64,000 bases of DNA from Sphingomonas sp. TZW2008 (GTDB lineage Bacteria > Pseudomonadota > Alphaproteobacteria > Sphingomonadales > Sphingomonadaceae): NCBI RefSeq assembly GCF_002117915.1, contig NZ_BDJB01000008.1, positions 405,733 through 469,732 on the forward strand. Reading direction: 5' to 3'. Made by a program: the position numbers and the translations under genes. Under the pieces are notes generated by a model. That model made no database searches. It saw only the letters and a program-made list of their open reading frames with translations, and was not told the origin of the DNA. Positions 50,160-60,404 of the stretch are shown here, piece by piece; positions within the stretch are counted from its first letter, which is position 1; each line of letters begins with the position of its first letter.

Positions 50160-53126
50160 ATGGGCTACGAAGGCCAGGATTTCTCGGACATCGCCGGCGG
50201 CGTCTCGCCAGCGTTCATCGACACGCTCTACGCGCGGTACAAGACATCGCCCGACAGCGTCGAACCCGGCTGGCGCGGCTTCTTCGAAGGGCTGGAAAGC
50301 GCCACGAGCGGTCCGAGCTGGAGCAGCGATCGCTGGCCGCTCACCACGACCGACGATCTTACCGCTGCGCTCGATCCGACGCAGATGGAGCCCGCGCCCA
50401 AGCCCGCTAAGGGCAAGCCCGCCGCCGCCGCGCCCGCCCCTGCCCTGTCGCAGGACGAGCTCGTCCGCGCCGCGGGCGACGCGATCCGCGCGCAGCTGCT
50501 CGTGCGCACCTATCGCGTGCGCGGCCACCTCGCCGCTAATCTCGATCCGCTCGGCCTCAACGCCACGCGCGAGCTGCCGGCCGATCTCAAAACCGAATAT
50601 CACGGCTTCACCGATGCCGACATCGATCGCCCGGTCTACATGGGCGGCACGATGGGGCTGCAGTGGGCGACGATCCGCGAACTCGTCGACATCCTGCGCG
50701 CCAATTACTGCGGCAACGTCGGCCTTGAATATATGCACATCGCCGATGTCGAGGAGCGCCGCTTCCTCCAGGAGCGGATGGAGGGCAAGGACAAGGCGAT
50801 CGACTTCACCGCCCAGGGCAAGAAGGCGATCCTCAACAAGGTGATCGAGGCCGAGCAGTGGGAGAAGTTCCTCGGCCGCAAGTATGTCGGCACGAAGCGC
50901 TTCGGCCTCGACGGCGGCGAATCGATGATCCCCGCGCTCGAAAGCGTGATCAAGTACGGCGGCGCGGCGGGCGTCAACGAGATCGTTTTCGGCATGGCGC
51001 ACCGCGGCCGCCTGAACGTGCTCGCCAACGTCATGGGCAAGCCGCTGCGCGTGATCTTCCACGAATTCGCCGGCGGCTCGGCCAACCCCGACGACATCGG
51101 CGGTTCGGGTGACGTAAAGTACCACCTCGGCACCTCCACCGATCGCGAGTTCGACGGGATCAAGGTGCACATGTCGCTCGTCGCCAACCCATCGCATCTC
51201 GAGGCGGCGGATCCGGTCGTGCTGGGCAAGGTGCGCGCCATCCAGACGATCGCGGGCGACCTCGACAATCACTGCAAGTCGCTTCCCGTGCTGATCCACG
51301 GCGACGCCGCCTTCGCTGGCCAGGGCATCGTGTGGGAATGCTTCGGCTTCTCCGGGATCCGTGGCTACAACACCGGCGGCTGCGTCCACTTCGTCATCAA
51401 CAACCAGATCGGCTTTACGACGAGCCCGCAGTTCGCGCGCTCCTCGCCCTATCCGTCGGATGTCGCGAAGGGCGTCCAGGCGCCCGTCTTCCACGTCAAC
51501 GGCGACGATCCCGAGGCGGTCACCTTCGCCACCAAGATGGCGATCGAATTCCGCCAGAAATTCCACCGCGACGTCGTGATCGACATGTGGTGCTATCGCC
51601 GCTTCGGCCACAACGAGGGCGACGAGCCGAGCTTCACCCAGCCGCTGATGTACAAGGCGATCCGCAGCCACCCGCCGGTGAGTGAGATCTACGGCAAGCG
51701 TCTCGTCGAGCAGAAGGTGGTCGACCAGGCGTGGCTCGACGATAACGTCAAGCAATTCACCACGCTGCTCGAGGGCGAGTTCGAGGCTGGCGCTAGCTAC
51801 AAGCCGAACAAGGCGGATTGGTTCGCCGGCCGCTGGTCGGGCCTGTCGATGCCCGCCGACGCGGAGAGCGCGCGCCGCAGCGTCGACACTGGGATCGAAC
51901 CCAAGCTGTTCGACGCGATCGGCCGCACGCTGACGACGGTTCCCGACGATCTCGCGGTTCACAAAACGCTGGCGCGCGTGATCGACGCCAAGCGCCAGAT
52001 GTTCACCACGGGCGACAATTTCGACTGGGCGACGGGCGAGGCTTTGGCGTTCGGCTCGCTCCTTTCCGAAGGCTTCGGCGTCCGCCTATCGGGCCAGGAT
52101 TCGGGGCGTGGCACCTTCTCGCAACGCCACGCCGTCTGGGTCGATCAGAATATCGAGCGCAAGTACGTGCCCCTGTGGAACGTTGAGCACGGCCATTTCG
52201 AGGTGCTCGACAGCCCGTTGTCCGAATATGGCGTGCTCGGCTTCGAATATGGCTATGCGCTCGCCGATCCCAAGACGCTGGTGCTGTGGGAGGCGCAGTT
52301 CGGCGACTTCGTCAACGGCGCGCAGATCATGATCGATCAGTTCATCGCCAGCGGCGAGGCGAAGTGGCTGCGCGCCAACGGCCTCGTGATGCTGCTGCCG
52401 CATGGCTACGAGGGCCAGGGCCCCGAGCACAGTTCGGCGCGCCCCGAGCGCTTCCTGCAATTGTGCGCACAGGACAATATGCAAGTCGCCAATTGCACCA
52501 CGCCGGCCAACTACTTCCACCTGCTGCGCCGGCAGATGCACCGCAGCTTCCGCAAGCCGCTGGTCGTCTTCACGCCCAAGTCGCTGCTGCGCCACAAGCT
52601 CGCGGTATCGAAGGCGACGGACTTCACCGGCGATTCGCACTTCCGCCGCATCTTGTCCGACACCAACGGCGCGGCGGACGCGAATACGAAGCGGCTCGTC
52701 CTGTGCACCGGCAAGGTCGCCTACGATCTGATCGAGGCGCGCGACGCGGCGGGCGACAAGGGAACGCAGATCGTCCGCATCGAGCAGCTCTACCCCTTCC
52801 CTACCGATGCGCTCGCCAAGCGTATCGCGCGCATGCCGAACCTCGAGGATGTGGTGTGGGCGCAGGAGGAACCGCGCAACAACGGCTATTGGTTCTTCGT
52901 CGAGCCATTCATCGAGGAAGCGCTGGGCCAGGCGGGCTGCGCCATCAAGCGCGCGCGTTACGCAGGGCGCGCTGTCGCCGCCTCGCCCGCGACGGGTCTG
53001 ATGAAGCGCCACCAGGCCGAGCAGGGCGCGCTGATCGCCGATGCGCTCGGCCACAATGTGCGCGAGGAAATCCGCCGCACGCGCTCGGCGGATACGACGA
53101 AGAAGGCGGCGCCGCCCGCGAGCTGA
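50160..53126 (+). CDS. odhA: 2-Oxoglutarate dehydrogenase E1 component
   Basis: Thiamine-diphosphate E1 subunit of the 2-oxoglutarate dehydrogenase complex, 988 residues. N-terminus DFSDIAGGVSPAFIDTLYAR, the E2-interacting tail, is typical, then the long TPP domains: FGMAHRGRLNVLANVMGKPL, GDAAFAGQGIVWECF, WCYRRFGHNEGDEPSFTQPL and GYEGQGPEHSSARPERFLQL. ATG 50160 lies 7 bases after GGAG. The neutral spacer before it holds two hairpins. Followed by odhB after 97 bases. Confidence 0.97.
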   Translation: MGYEGQDFSDIAGGVSPAFIDTLYARYKTSPDSVEPGWRGFFEGLESATSGPSWSSDRWPLTTTDDLTAALDPTQMEPAPKPAKGKPAAAAPAPALSQDELVRAAGDAIRAQLLVRTYRVRGHLAANLDPLGLNATRELPADLKTEYHGFTDADIDRPVYMGGTMGLQWATIRELVDILRANYCGNVGLEYMHIADVEERRFLQERMEGKDKAIDFTAQGKKAILNKVIEAEQWEKFLGRKYVGTKRFGLDGGESMIPALESVIKYGGAAGVNEIVFGMAHRGRLNVLANVMGKPLRVIFHEFAGGSANPDDIGGSGDVKYHLGTSTDREFDGIKVHMSLVANPSHLEAADPVVLGKVRAIQTIAGDLDNHCKSLPVLIHGDAAFAGQGIVWECFGFSGIRGYNTGGCVHFVINNQIGFTTSPQFARSSPYPSDVAKGVQAPVFHVNGDDPEAVTFATKMAIEFRQKFHRDVVIDMWCYRRFGHNEGDEPSFTQPLMYKAIRSHPPVSEIYGKRLVEQKVVDQAWLDDNVKQFTTLLEGEFEAGASYKPNKADWFAGRWSGLSMPADAESARRSVDTGIEPKLFDAIGRTLTTVPDDLAVHKTLARVIDAKRQMFTTGDNFDWATGEALAFGSLLSEGFGVRLSGQDSGRGTFSQRHAVWVDQNIERKYVPLWNVEHGHFEVLDSPLSEYGVLGFEYGYALADPKTLVLWEAQFGDFVNGAQIMIDQFIASGEAKWLRANGLVMLLPHGYEGQGPEHSSARPERFLQLCAQDNMQVANCTTPANYFHLLRRQMHRSFRKPLVVFTPKSLLRHKLAVSKATDFTGDSHFRRILSDTNGAADANTKRLVLCTGKVAYDLIEARDAAGDKGTQIVRIEQLYPFPTDALAKRIARMPNLEDVVWAQEEPRNNGYWFFVEPFIEEALGQAGCAIKRARYAGRAVAASPATGLMKRHQAEQGALIADALGHNVREEIRRTRSADTTKKAAPPAS

Positions 53127-53223
53127 TGTGCACCCCGTTCGCCCTGCGCGGCATGCGGGGCGTTCCACCGAACGAGGGCACGGCGCATCGCAGCGCTAGG
53201 CCCGAACGGACGAGAGAGAATAG

Positions 53224-54492
<1,269 letters not shown>

Positions 54493-54494
54493 TG

Positions 54495-54537
54495 CGCTGA
54501 GCGCCCCTCCCCGCACGGCAGGGAGGGGCGCTCAGCG
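54495..54537. terminator. Strong bidirectional terminator
   Basis: Perfect 17-base inverted repeat: CGCTGAGCGCCCCTCCC (54495-54511) and GGGAGGGGCGCTCAGCG (54521-54537), 9-base loop. It closes the mdh-sucD-odhAB run and abuts the convergent DJ-1-like gene stop at 54539. Confidence 0.85.
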
Positions 54538-54538
54538 T

Positions 54539-55219
54539 TCAGAACCCGCGTTTCGCCGCAGCGTCGCGGAACGCCCGCTCGCGTCCGGGCGCGAGCTTCG
54601 CCATCCGCGCCTCGAACGCGCCCACTAGCGCCTCACCGGCCCGCTCGGGCGATCCCGCGTCGAACGGCGGCGCCGGATCATATTCCAGGCTGAGTTGCAC
54701 CATCCGCGCATGCTCCTCGCCGCGGATCAGCGCCGTCAGCGTCAGCGCGAAGTCGATCCCCGCGGTCACGCCGCCGCCCGTCACGCGGTTGCGATCGACC
54801 ACGACGCGTTCGGCCACCGGCGTCGCCCCGAACAGCGTCAGCATGTCGCGCCACGCCCAGTGGCTCGTCGCGCGATAACCTTTCAGCAGCCCCGCGCCGC
54901 CCAGGATCAGCGATCCGGTGCACACGCTCGTCACCCACGCCGCCTGCCCGCCGATCGCGCGCACCCACGCCATCGCTTCATCGTCGGCGATCACGTCGTT
55001 GACGCCGATGCCGCCCGGGACGCACAGGATGTCGGCGGCCGGCACCTCGTCGAGCGTCGCGGTCGGCAGGATCGAGAAGCCCGCATCGGTCGGCACCGGA
55101 TCGCGCGTCTTCCACACCAGATCGACGTGCGCGTCACCGCCCAGGCGCGCGAGCACCTGCGCCGGGCCGGTCAGGTCGAGCTGGGTAACGTTGGGGAACA
55201 GTAGGAATGCGACACGCAT
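54539..55219 (-). CDS. DJ-1/PfpI family protein (isonitrile hydratase-like)
   Basis: A 226-residue DJ-1 superfamily protein of the InhA (cyclohexyl isocyanide hydratase)/AraC-associated type. Signatures: FPNVTQLDLTGPAQVLA near the start, DILCVPGGIGVNDV, the nucleophile block WVTSVCTGSLILGGAGLL with the cysteine, and ATSHWAWRDMLTLFG with the paired histidine. No AraC domain is fused. Real substrate uncertain. ATG 55219. Confidence 0.88.
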   Translation of the reverse strand: MRVAFLLFPNVTQLDLTGPAQVLARLGGDAHVDLVWKTRDPVPTDAGFSILPTATLDEVPAADILCVPGGIGVNDVIADDEAMAWVRAIGGQAAWVTSVCTGSLILGGAGLLKGYRATSHWAWRDMLTLFGATPVAERVVVDRNRVTGGGVTAGIDFALTLTALIRGEEHARMVQLSLEYDPAPPFDAGSPERAGEALVGAFEARMAKLAPGRERAFRDAAAKRGF

Positions 55220-55377
55220 ATGGCCTCTCCTTCAGCAGGTGATGCCCAGGCGCGCGGCGTCGAAGGATCGCGCTCCCCCGCGGTGCTCCGCGAATGCGCC
55301 AGTCACGCGACGTGTCGACGATAGCAGGCGCCGCGTGCTTTTGTCACGTGGTCGAGGCGAATGGCGCCGCCAAGCGA

Positions 55378-55920
55378 TCAATAGCCGCTGAGATCGGCGG
55401 TCGCTGCCCGGTCTTCAGCCTTGCGTACTTTGGTCTGCCGCCGCACGAACTGCGTGTTGCACCCCGTCGCGCCGTTCGCGCCGACCGTCGAGCACGAGCC
55501 GACGCCGACCGCGCCGACATCGCGCTCCGCCTCGACGCGCGCCGCCCAGGTCTCGTTCTGCGGCGTCACCTCGAAAGTGCGTACTTCCTTGGGGATGCGG
55601 AACTGCTCCTGCGCGCTTCTCCGCTGGCAGACGACGATCTCCTCGCCATTCGTGTTCGTCGGGCAGCGCTCGTTGCCGTAGAGCACGAGCACGCCGTTCA
55701 CGGGCGCGCCCCGCCCCGTCTCGGTCGACACCGTTTGCCGGCTCGCACGCGGCGCCCCCGGCAGCGCGACCTTCGACGGCGGCGGCAGGATCACGACGTC
55801 GAGCGGCCGTCCGGAGGACGCCCCCGGGCCGTTCGCCGGTGCGGTCTGCGCCCCGCCCGTCTGCGCGACAGCCGGCATCGCGATCAGCGCCGCCAGCAGG
55901 AACGATCCGGTCACTCGCAT
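55378..55920 (-). CDS. Secreted hypothetical protein
   Basis: 180 residues with a clear signal peptide (MRVTGSFLLAALIAMPAVAQ, cut near VAQ). The mature part starts Gly/Pro/Ala-rich and continues with a cysteine-containing core (GNERCPTNTNGEEIVVCQRR, then GSCSTVGANGATGCNTQFVR). Four cysteines suggest disulfides, so it may depend on the nearby dsbB-encoded pathway. I do not recognise a named family; proteins like this appear in sphingomonads as far as I recall. Upstream of it lies coq7 on the same strand, 15 bases away. Confidence 0.75.
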   Translation of the reverse strand: MRVTGSFLLAALIAMPAVAQTGGAQTAPANGPGASSGRPLDVVILPPPSKVALPGAPRASRQTVSTETGRGAPVNGVLVLYGNERCPTNTNGEEIVVCQRRSAQEQFRIPKEVRTFEVTPQNETWAARVEAERDVGAVGVGSCSTVGANGATGCNTQFVRRQTKVRKAEDRAATADLSGY

Positions 55921-55935
55921 CTCGAAATCTCTCCG

Positions 55936-56469
55936 TCAGATCCGTTTGGCAGTCGCGATCGCGACGCGGCAGCCGAGCCGGATCGCCGCCGACAACACGG
56001 GATAGCCGAAGGCGTTCTCCGCCCCGCTCGCCAGTGCCGTGTCGCGATGCTCCAGCTCCTCCGCCTGGAACTCGGCGATCGCCTCGCTCAATTCGGGATC
56101 GTCGCCGCCCAGTTCGACGAGCTGATCCGCATAATGCTTGTCGATCTCCGTCTCGACCGCGGCAGTGCACGCCATCGCTGCATCGGGGCCGATCGCGGCG
56201 GTCACCGCACCCAGCGCGAAGCCGGCGACGTCCCAGAAGGGTTGCAACACCGTCGGGCGGACGCCGCGCTCGGCGATCATCCGGTCGAAGAACGCGCGGT
56301 GCCGTTCCTCCTGCAGCGCCATGCCCGCGATCTTGCGCGCGGCCGGCGTGCGGTGGCCCATCACCGCCAGCTGCCCGGCGTAGATGCGCGTCGCCCCGAA
56401 TTCACCCGCCTGGTCGACACGGATCATCGACGTGGTATCGCGGCGGCGATCGCCCGGCTTCCAGCTCAT
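55936..56469 (-). CDS. coq7: Demethoxyubiquinone hydroxylase (Coq7)
   Basis: Di-iron monooxygenase of ubiquinone biosynthesis, adding the last ring hydroxyl. The 177-residue protein has the ferritin-like ligand pattern: IRVDQAGEFGATRIYAGQ, MALQEERHRAFFDRM (ExxH), AAVETEIDKHY and FQAEELEHRDTAL (ExxH). Length is normal for bacterial Coq7. Its ATG overlaps the dsbB stop (ATGA), so the two are translationally coupled. Confidence 0.95.
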   Translation of the reverse strand: MSWKPGDRRRDTTSMIRVDQAGEFGATRIYAGQLAVMGHRTPAARKIAGMALQEERHRAFFDRMIAERGVRPTVLQPFWDVAGFALGAVTAAIGPDAAMACTAAVETEIDKHYADQLVELGGDDPELSEAIAEFQAEELEHRDTALASGAENAFGYPVLSAAIRLGCRVAIATAKRI

Positions 56470-56948
56470 CTCGCTCTCCCGATCAGCCATGCGATCAGCC
56501 CGGCCCCGCCGAGCGACAGGATCGCATTGTACCCGGCCAGCGAAACGCCCAGCAGCGTCCATTGTGCCGCATCGCACCGCACGACCGGCGCGGCCAGGAT
56601 CCGACGCAACATTTCGTCGGTCGAGATCCCAGCCCCGCCGGCGGTGGTCGAGCAGGCGGTGATCCCCTGCCACCAATGATATTCGACCCCGGCGTGGAAG
56701 ATGCCGATCAGTCCCGACACCGCGATCAGCGCCGCAGCCCCGGCGATCATGGTGAGCTTGCTCGAACGCCCCGGTACGACGAACGCCAGCGCCGCGGCAA
56801 CGACAGCGGCGTAATGCGGCCAGCGTTGCCAGTGGCACATCTCGCACGGCACCAAGCCGCCGATCAGCTGCGAGCCCCAGGCACCGGCGAGCAGCAGCAG
56901 CGGCAGCAGTAGCGCGATCAGCCGCGCACGAGATTGCGCGGCCGTCAC
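56466..56948 (-). CDS. dsbB: Disulfide bond formation protein DsbB family
   Basis: Inner-membrane quinone-linked oxidase that reoxidises DsbA, 160 residues with four membrane helices. First redox pair VPCEMCHWQRWPHY (CxxC) and the second pair in ITACSTTAGGAG and VVRCDAAQW. GTG 56948 overlaps the ctpA stop in GTGA. Length and motifs fit. Coupled to coq7, which makes sense chemically because DsbB passes electrons to ubiquinone. Confidence 0.93.
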   Translation of the reverse strand: MTAAQSRARLIALLLPLLLLAGAWGSQLIGGLVPCEMCHWQRWPHYAAVVAAALAFVVPGRSSKLTMIAGAAALIAVSGLIGIFHAGVEYHWWQGITACSTTAGGAGISTDEMLRRILAAPVVRCDAAQWTLLGVSLAGYNAILSLGGAGLIAWLIGRAR

Positions 56949-58294
56949 TTGGCGGCCACGTCCTTCTTCATCGACGCCGTCACTGCCGCGACCTGCGTCG
57001 GCCCGCCAAGCCGCGCGATCGATTTCAGCGCGTACCACAGCTGGAAATCCTCAACGCCCTGCTTCTTGAGCTGGTCGGGCGTCGCGGCGAAGCGCGGATC
57101 CTCCTTGGTATCCTCTTCCAGGATCTTGTCGTCGGCCTTCACCTCGTTGATCAGATGGCGGCGAAGATCGGCCTCGCGGAACACCGGGCGCGATTTGTAG
57201 TCGGGATCGGACAGCTGCGGCACGGCGATGTCGGGCTCGATGCCGCCCTCCTGCACCGATCGGCCCGACGGCGTGTAATAGCGCGCCGTCGTCAGCCGCA
57301 GTGCGGTCGTCGGGCCAAGCTGCAGCAGCGTCTGCACCGATCCCTTGCCGAACGTGCGCTCGCCCATCACCAGCCCGCGCTGGTGATCCTGGATCGCACC
57401 CGCGACGATCTCGGAGGCGGACGCGGTGCCGCTGTCGGTCAGCACGACGATCGGCAGCCCGTGTGCGAGATCCCCCGCCTTGGCGTAATAGCGCTCGATG
57501 TCGTTCTTCTCGCGCCCGCGCTGCGAGACGATCTCACCATTGTCGAGGAATGCGTCCGACACTTCGATCGCCTGCGTCAGCAACCCGCCCCCGTTCGAAC
57601 GCAGGTCGACGACATAGCCGAGCGGCCGTTTGCCCAGCGCCTTGTCGATCGCCATCAGCGCCGCGCGCGTGTCGGCGCCCGTCGTCTCGGAGAAGGTATT
57701 GATGTTGATGTAGCCGACGTCGCCCTTCACTTCCCACTTCACCGGCCGCTGCACGATCACCTCACGCGTCAGCGCGACTTCCATCGGCTTGTCGCGACCG
57801 GGGCGGACGACGGTGATGACGAGCTTGCTGCCCGGCTTGCCGCGCATCTGGTTCACCGCCTCGTCGAGCGTGCCGCCGTAGATCAGCTTGCCGTCGATAT
57901 GCGTGATATAGTCGCCCGACTTGATCCCGGCACGCCACGCGGGCGAATCCTCCTGCGGCGCGATTACCTTGACGGCGCCGTCCTCCATCGAGACGGTGAG
58001 GCCGAGGCCACCGTAATTACCCTCGGTCTGGATGCGCAAATTCTCGTAGTCGGACGCGTCGACGTAGCTTGAATGCGGATCGAGCGCGGCGAGCATGCCG
58101 TCGATCGCCCCTTTTATCAGCTGCTCGTCGGTGACCTTGTCGACATAGTCCGCCTTGACGCGGTTATACACGTCCATGAAGCGTTCCATCTCGCGATAGG
58201 TGCCGGCGTCCACCGCCGCCATCGCCCCGGTGCTGATCGGCACGGCGGCAATCGTCGCGACGAGCGCGGTGGCGGAAAGGAGGGAGAGCTTCAT
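56945..58294 (-). CDS. Carboxyl-terminal processing protease (S41, CtpA-like)
   Basis: Periplasmic PDZ serine protease of 449 residues with a signal peptide (MKLSLLSATALVATIAAVPI). The PDZ region covers residues about 80-165 (GGLGLTVSMEDGAVKVIAP then SGDYITHIDGK), and the S41 core has VVDLRSNGGGLLTQAIEVS, the nucleophile in LTDSGTASASEIVAGAI and the lysine in GERTFGKGSVQTL. ATG 58294 chosen for the clean leader; ATG 58324 adds ten residues. Its stop overlaps dsbB. Confidence 0.95.
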   Translation of the reverse strand: MKLSLLSATALVATIAAVPISTGAMAAVDAGTYREMERFMDVYNRVKADYVDKVTDEQLIKGAIDGMLAALDPHSSYVDASDYENLRIQTEGNYGGLGLTVSMEDGAVKVIAPQEDSPAWRAGIKSGDYITHIDGKLIYGGTLDEAVNQMRGKPGSKLVITVVRPGRDKPMEVALTREVIVQRPVKWEVKGDVGYININTFSETTGADTRAALMAIDKALGKRPLGYVVDLRSNGGGLLTQAIEVSDAFLDNGEIVSQRGREKNDIERYYAKAGDLAHGLPIVVLTDSGTASASEIVAGAIQDHQRGLVMGERTFGKGSVQTLLQLGPTTALRLTTARYYTPSGRSVQEGGIEPDIAVPQLSDPDYKSRPVFREADLRRHLINEVKADDKILEEDTKEDPRFAATPDQLKKQGVEDFQLWYALKSIARLGGPTQVAAVTASMKKDVAAK

Positions 58295-58414
58295 GTCGGG
58301 TTGCGTCCTCGCGGGGAACTTCATCGCTCGGGCTTTAGCGCTTTCCCCCGCCCGATCAAAGCACGCCGACAGGTGAACGACGGCTGAGCGCAGCGCGGCG
58401 CCATGAGAAAAGCG

Positions 58415-59581
58415 TCAGCCGATCAATGCCGCAGTATCAATTGGTCGGCCCTGCCGTCGCACCTCCACCGTCACCTGCGGCGAACCGATCGCAGGCGCGC
58501 GGCCGATCGGCTGCCCGGCGGTCACCGCCGCGCCGCGCCGCACCGCCGCCTGCCCCAGCCCGGTGACGAGGCTCGACCAGCCAGCGCCGTGATCGATGAT
58601 GACGATCGTGCCGAAGCCGCGGAACGGCCGTGCAAAGACGATCTCACCCGCCGCCGGCGCGCGCACGATCGTGCCCGGCGCAACGGCGAAGGTCAGGCCG
58701 CGCGCCCGCACGCCGTTGTCCGAGATCTCGCCGAAGCCGGTGACGAGCCGCCCGCGTACCGGCAGGCGATAGACCGGCGCACGCGGCTCGGGCGCCTCCA
58801 TTGATCGCGGCGGCCCGGCGAGCGGCGCGAGATCGCCGAGCGTCGCCTGCGTCTCGCCGAACGCCGTCATGCGATCGACGATGTCGCGCGCCTCCTCGCC
58901 AAGCGCAATCGCCCGGTCCGATTGCGCCAGTGCCGCGCGGTTGAGCTGCACCGCCGCACCGGCATGACGCGCCTGCAACGCCGACAGTTCGCGCCGCTCG
59001 CCGAGCAGCGCGCGCCGGCTGCTGTCGAGGCTGGCGGCGGCGAGCGCGGCGCTCGCTTGCAGAGCACGCGTCTGCGCCAGAGCACCACGCAACGCCGCCG
59101 TCTCGCGGCGGATCACCGGCAGCGTGCCGCCGAGTACCGCGCGCACGTGCACCAGATCGCTCACCGATCCCGGCTGTACCAGCGCGACCGCCGCTGGTCG
59201 CCGCGCGAGCGAGGTCAGCGCGGCGACGAGGCGCGCGACGGGTGCCTGCTGCTCGCCCAGCGCCGCGCGTTGTCGCGCAAGCAGCGTCCCGACGATCGCG
59301 ACACGCGCGCGCGCTGCCGCCACATCCGCCTCGGCGCGTTCGATCCTCGCCGCCACCGCTGCTTCGCTCGCCCGCGCCTTCGCCGCGGCGTCGCGCTCAT
59401 CCTCGGCGCGGCGCTCGAGATCGGTCGCACGCGCCGCCGCGCGCGCCGCCTCGCGCTTCGCATCGCCCAACCGCGTGCGCTCGATCGCGAGCGGATCGAC
59501 ACCGGGCACAGGCGCGGTGCGCGCGCTGGTCAGCAGCATTGCCGCCGCCCCCAGCACCACGATCCTTGCGCCCCGCCCCAT
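58415..59581 (-). CDS. Murein hydrolase activator EnvC-like, degenerate LytM domain
   Basis: EnvC-type protein of 388 residues: signal peptide, long coiled coil (residues about 30-255, heavily Ala/Arg/Glu) and a C-terminal LytM domain. The zinc ligands of active LytM enzymes are missing: the HxGxD site reads RARGLTFA and HLHFEVR reads QVTVEVR, and the central AHLS is VTGLG. That is what EnvC activators look like. It sits between ctpA and rlmH, the usual alphaproteobacterial neighbourhood, so amidase activation in cell separation is likely. ATG 59581. Confidence 0.9.
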   Translation of the reverse strand: MGRGARIVVLGAAAMLLTSARTAPVPGVDPLAIERTRLGDAKREAARAAARATDLERRAEDERDAAAKARASEAAVAARIERAEADVAAARARVAIVGTLLARQRAALGEQQAPVARLVAALTSLARRPAAVALVQPGSVSDLVHVRAVLGGTLPVIRRETAALRGALAQTRALQASAALAAASLDSSRRALLGERRELSALQARHAGAAVQLNRAALAQSDRAIALGEEARDIVDRMTAFGETQATLGDLAPLAGPPRSMEAPEPRAPVYRLPVRGRLVTGFGEISDNGVRARGLTFAVAPGTIVRAPAAGEIVFARPFRGFGTIVIIDHGAGWSSLVTGLGQAAVRRGAAVTAGQPIGRAPAIGSPQVTVEVRRQGRPIDTAALIG

Positions 59582-59585
59582 GGGC

Positions 59586-60008
59586 TCAGCCTTCGCGATG
59601 ATAGGGGTGATTGGCAAGGATCGCGGTCGCGCGGAATAGTTGCTCGACGAGCATCGCCCGCGCCAGCATGTGCGGCCACGTCGCGCGCCCGAACGACAGC
59701 AACAGGTCGGCTCCATCGCGCTCGGCATCGTCGAAGCCGTCCGCCGCGCCGATCATGAAGCGCGCCTCGCGCACCCCGTCGTCGCGCCACCGCTCCAGGA
59801 TGCGCGCGAACTCGACCGAGGACAGCACCTTGCCGCTCTCGTCGAGCATCACGCGCCGCGTCTGCGGCATTGCCTCGGGCAACTTGCCGCCCCGATCGGG
59901 CAGTTCGGTGACGCGCGTCGGCCAGCCGATCCGCTTCAGATAGCGATCGACCAGCTCGGCCTCGGGCGATCGGCCGATTCGCCCGCGCGCCACGATGTGA
60001 AGGATCAG
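59586..60008 (-). CDS. rlmH: 23S rRNA pseudouridine-1915 N3-methyltransferase (RlmH)
   Basis: SPOUT methyltransferase modifying pseudouridine 1915 of 23S rRNA. Conserved blocks GKLPEAMPQ, LDESGKVLSS, FMIGAADGFDD and LSFGRATWPHMLARAMLVEQLF with ILANHPYHREG at the end are unambiguous. The usual N-terminus is M-x-LHI(I/V)ARG; here the codons are CTG ATC CTT CAC ATC GTG GCG. So either the start is a rare CTG at 60008 (140 residues, family length) or GTG 59993 (135). I annotate CTG. The stop of rsfS lies one base upstream. Confidence 0.93.
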   Translation of the reverse strand: MILHIVARGRIGRSPEAELVDRYLKRIGWPTRVTELPDRGGKLPEAMPQTRRVMLDESGKVLSSVEFARILERWRDDGVREARFMIGAADGFDDAERDGADLLLSFGRATWPHMLARAMLVEQLFRATAILANHPYHREG

Positions 60009-60009
60009 C

Positions 60010-60402
60010 TCAGGCGTTCCCGGGCGCGGGCGTTGGCGCGTCGCCGAACGACCACATGCGCTCCAGATTGTAGAACGAACGGACCTCGGGGCGAAACAGG
60101 TGGACGATCACGTCACCGGCGTCGATCAGCACCCAGTCCGCCGTCGCAAGCCCCTCGATGCGCGGCGAGCGGCCGGTCTCGGCCTTGATCTTCTCCGACA
60201 GCTTGGACGCCATCGACGCGACCTGCCGCGTCGACCGGCCGCTCGCGATCACCATGTGATCGGCGATCGTCGACTTGCCGGCAAGCGGGATCGATACGGT
60301 TTCGACCGCCTGATCATCGTCGAGGCTGTCGAGCACGAGCTTATGCAGCGTCGCGACGCTCTCGGCATCCGACGAACGATAGGCATTGGCGGGAACGGAC
60401 AA
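60010..60402 (-). CDS. rsfS: Ribosomal silencing factor RsfS
   Basis: Binds L14 and blocks subunit joining in stationary phase. The 130-residue protein contains KLVLDSLDDDQAVETVSI, IADHMVIASGRSTRQVASMA and ADWVLIDAGDVIVHLFRPEVRSFYNLERMW in parts, all diagnostic. TTG 60402 preceded by AGGAG is the likely start; GTG 60408 is an alternative and overlaps the nadD stop. Co-transcribed with nadD and rlmH. Confidence 0.94.
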   Translation of the reverse strand: MSVPANAYRSSDAESVATLHKLVLDSLDDDQAVETVSIPLAGKSTIADHMVIASGRSTRQVASMASKLSEKIKAETGRSPRIEGLATADWVLIDAGDVIVHLFRPEVRSFYNLERMWSFGDAPTPAPGNA

Positions 60403-60404
60403 GC

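Noticed and set aside
49596..51962. 788-codon antisense frame over sucD and odhA
   Set aside because: Lies opposite two certain TCA genes and lacks any recognisable motif.
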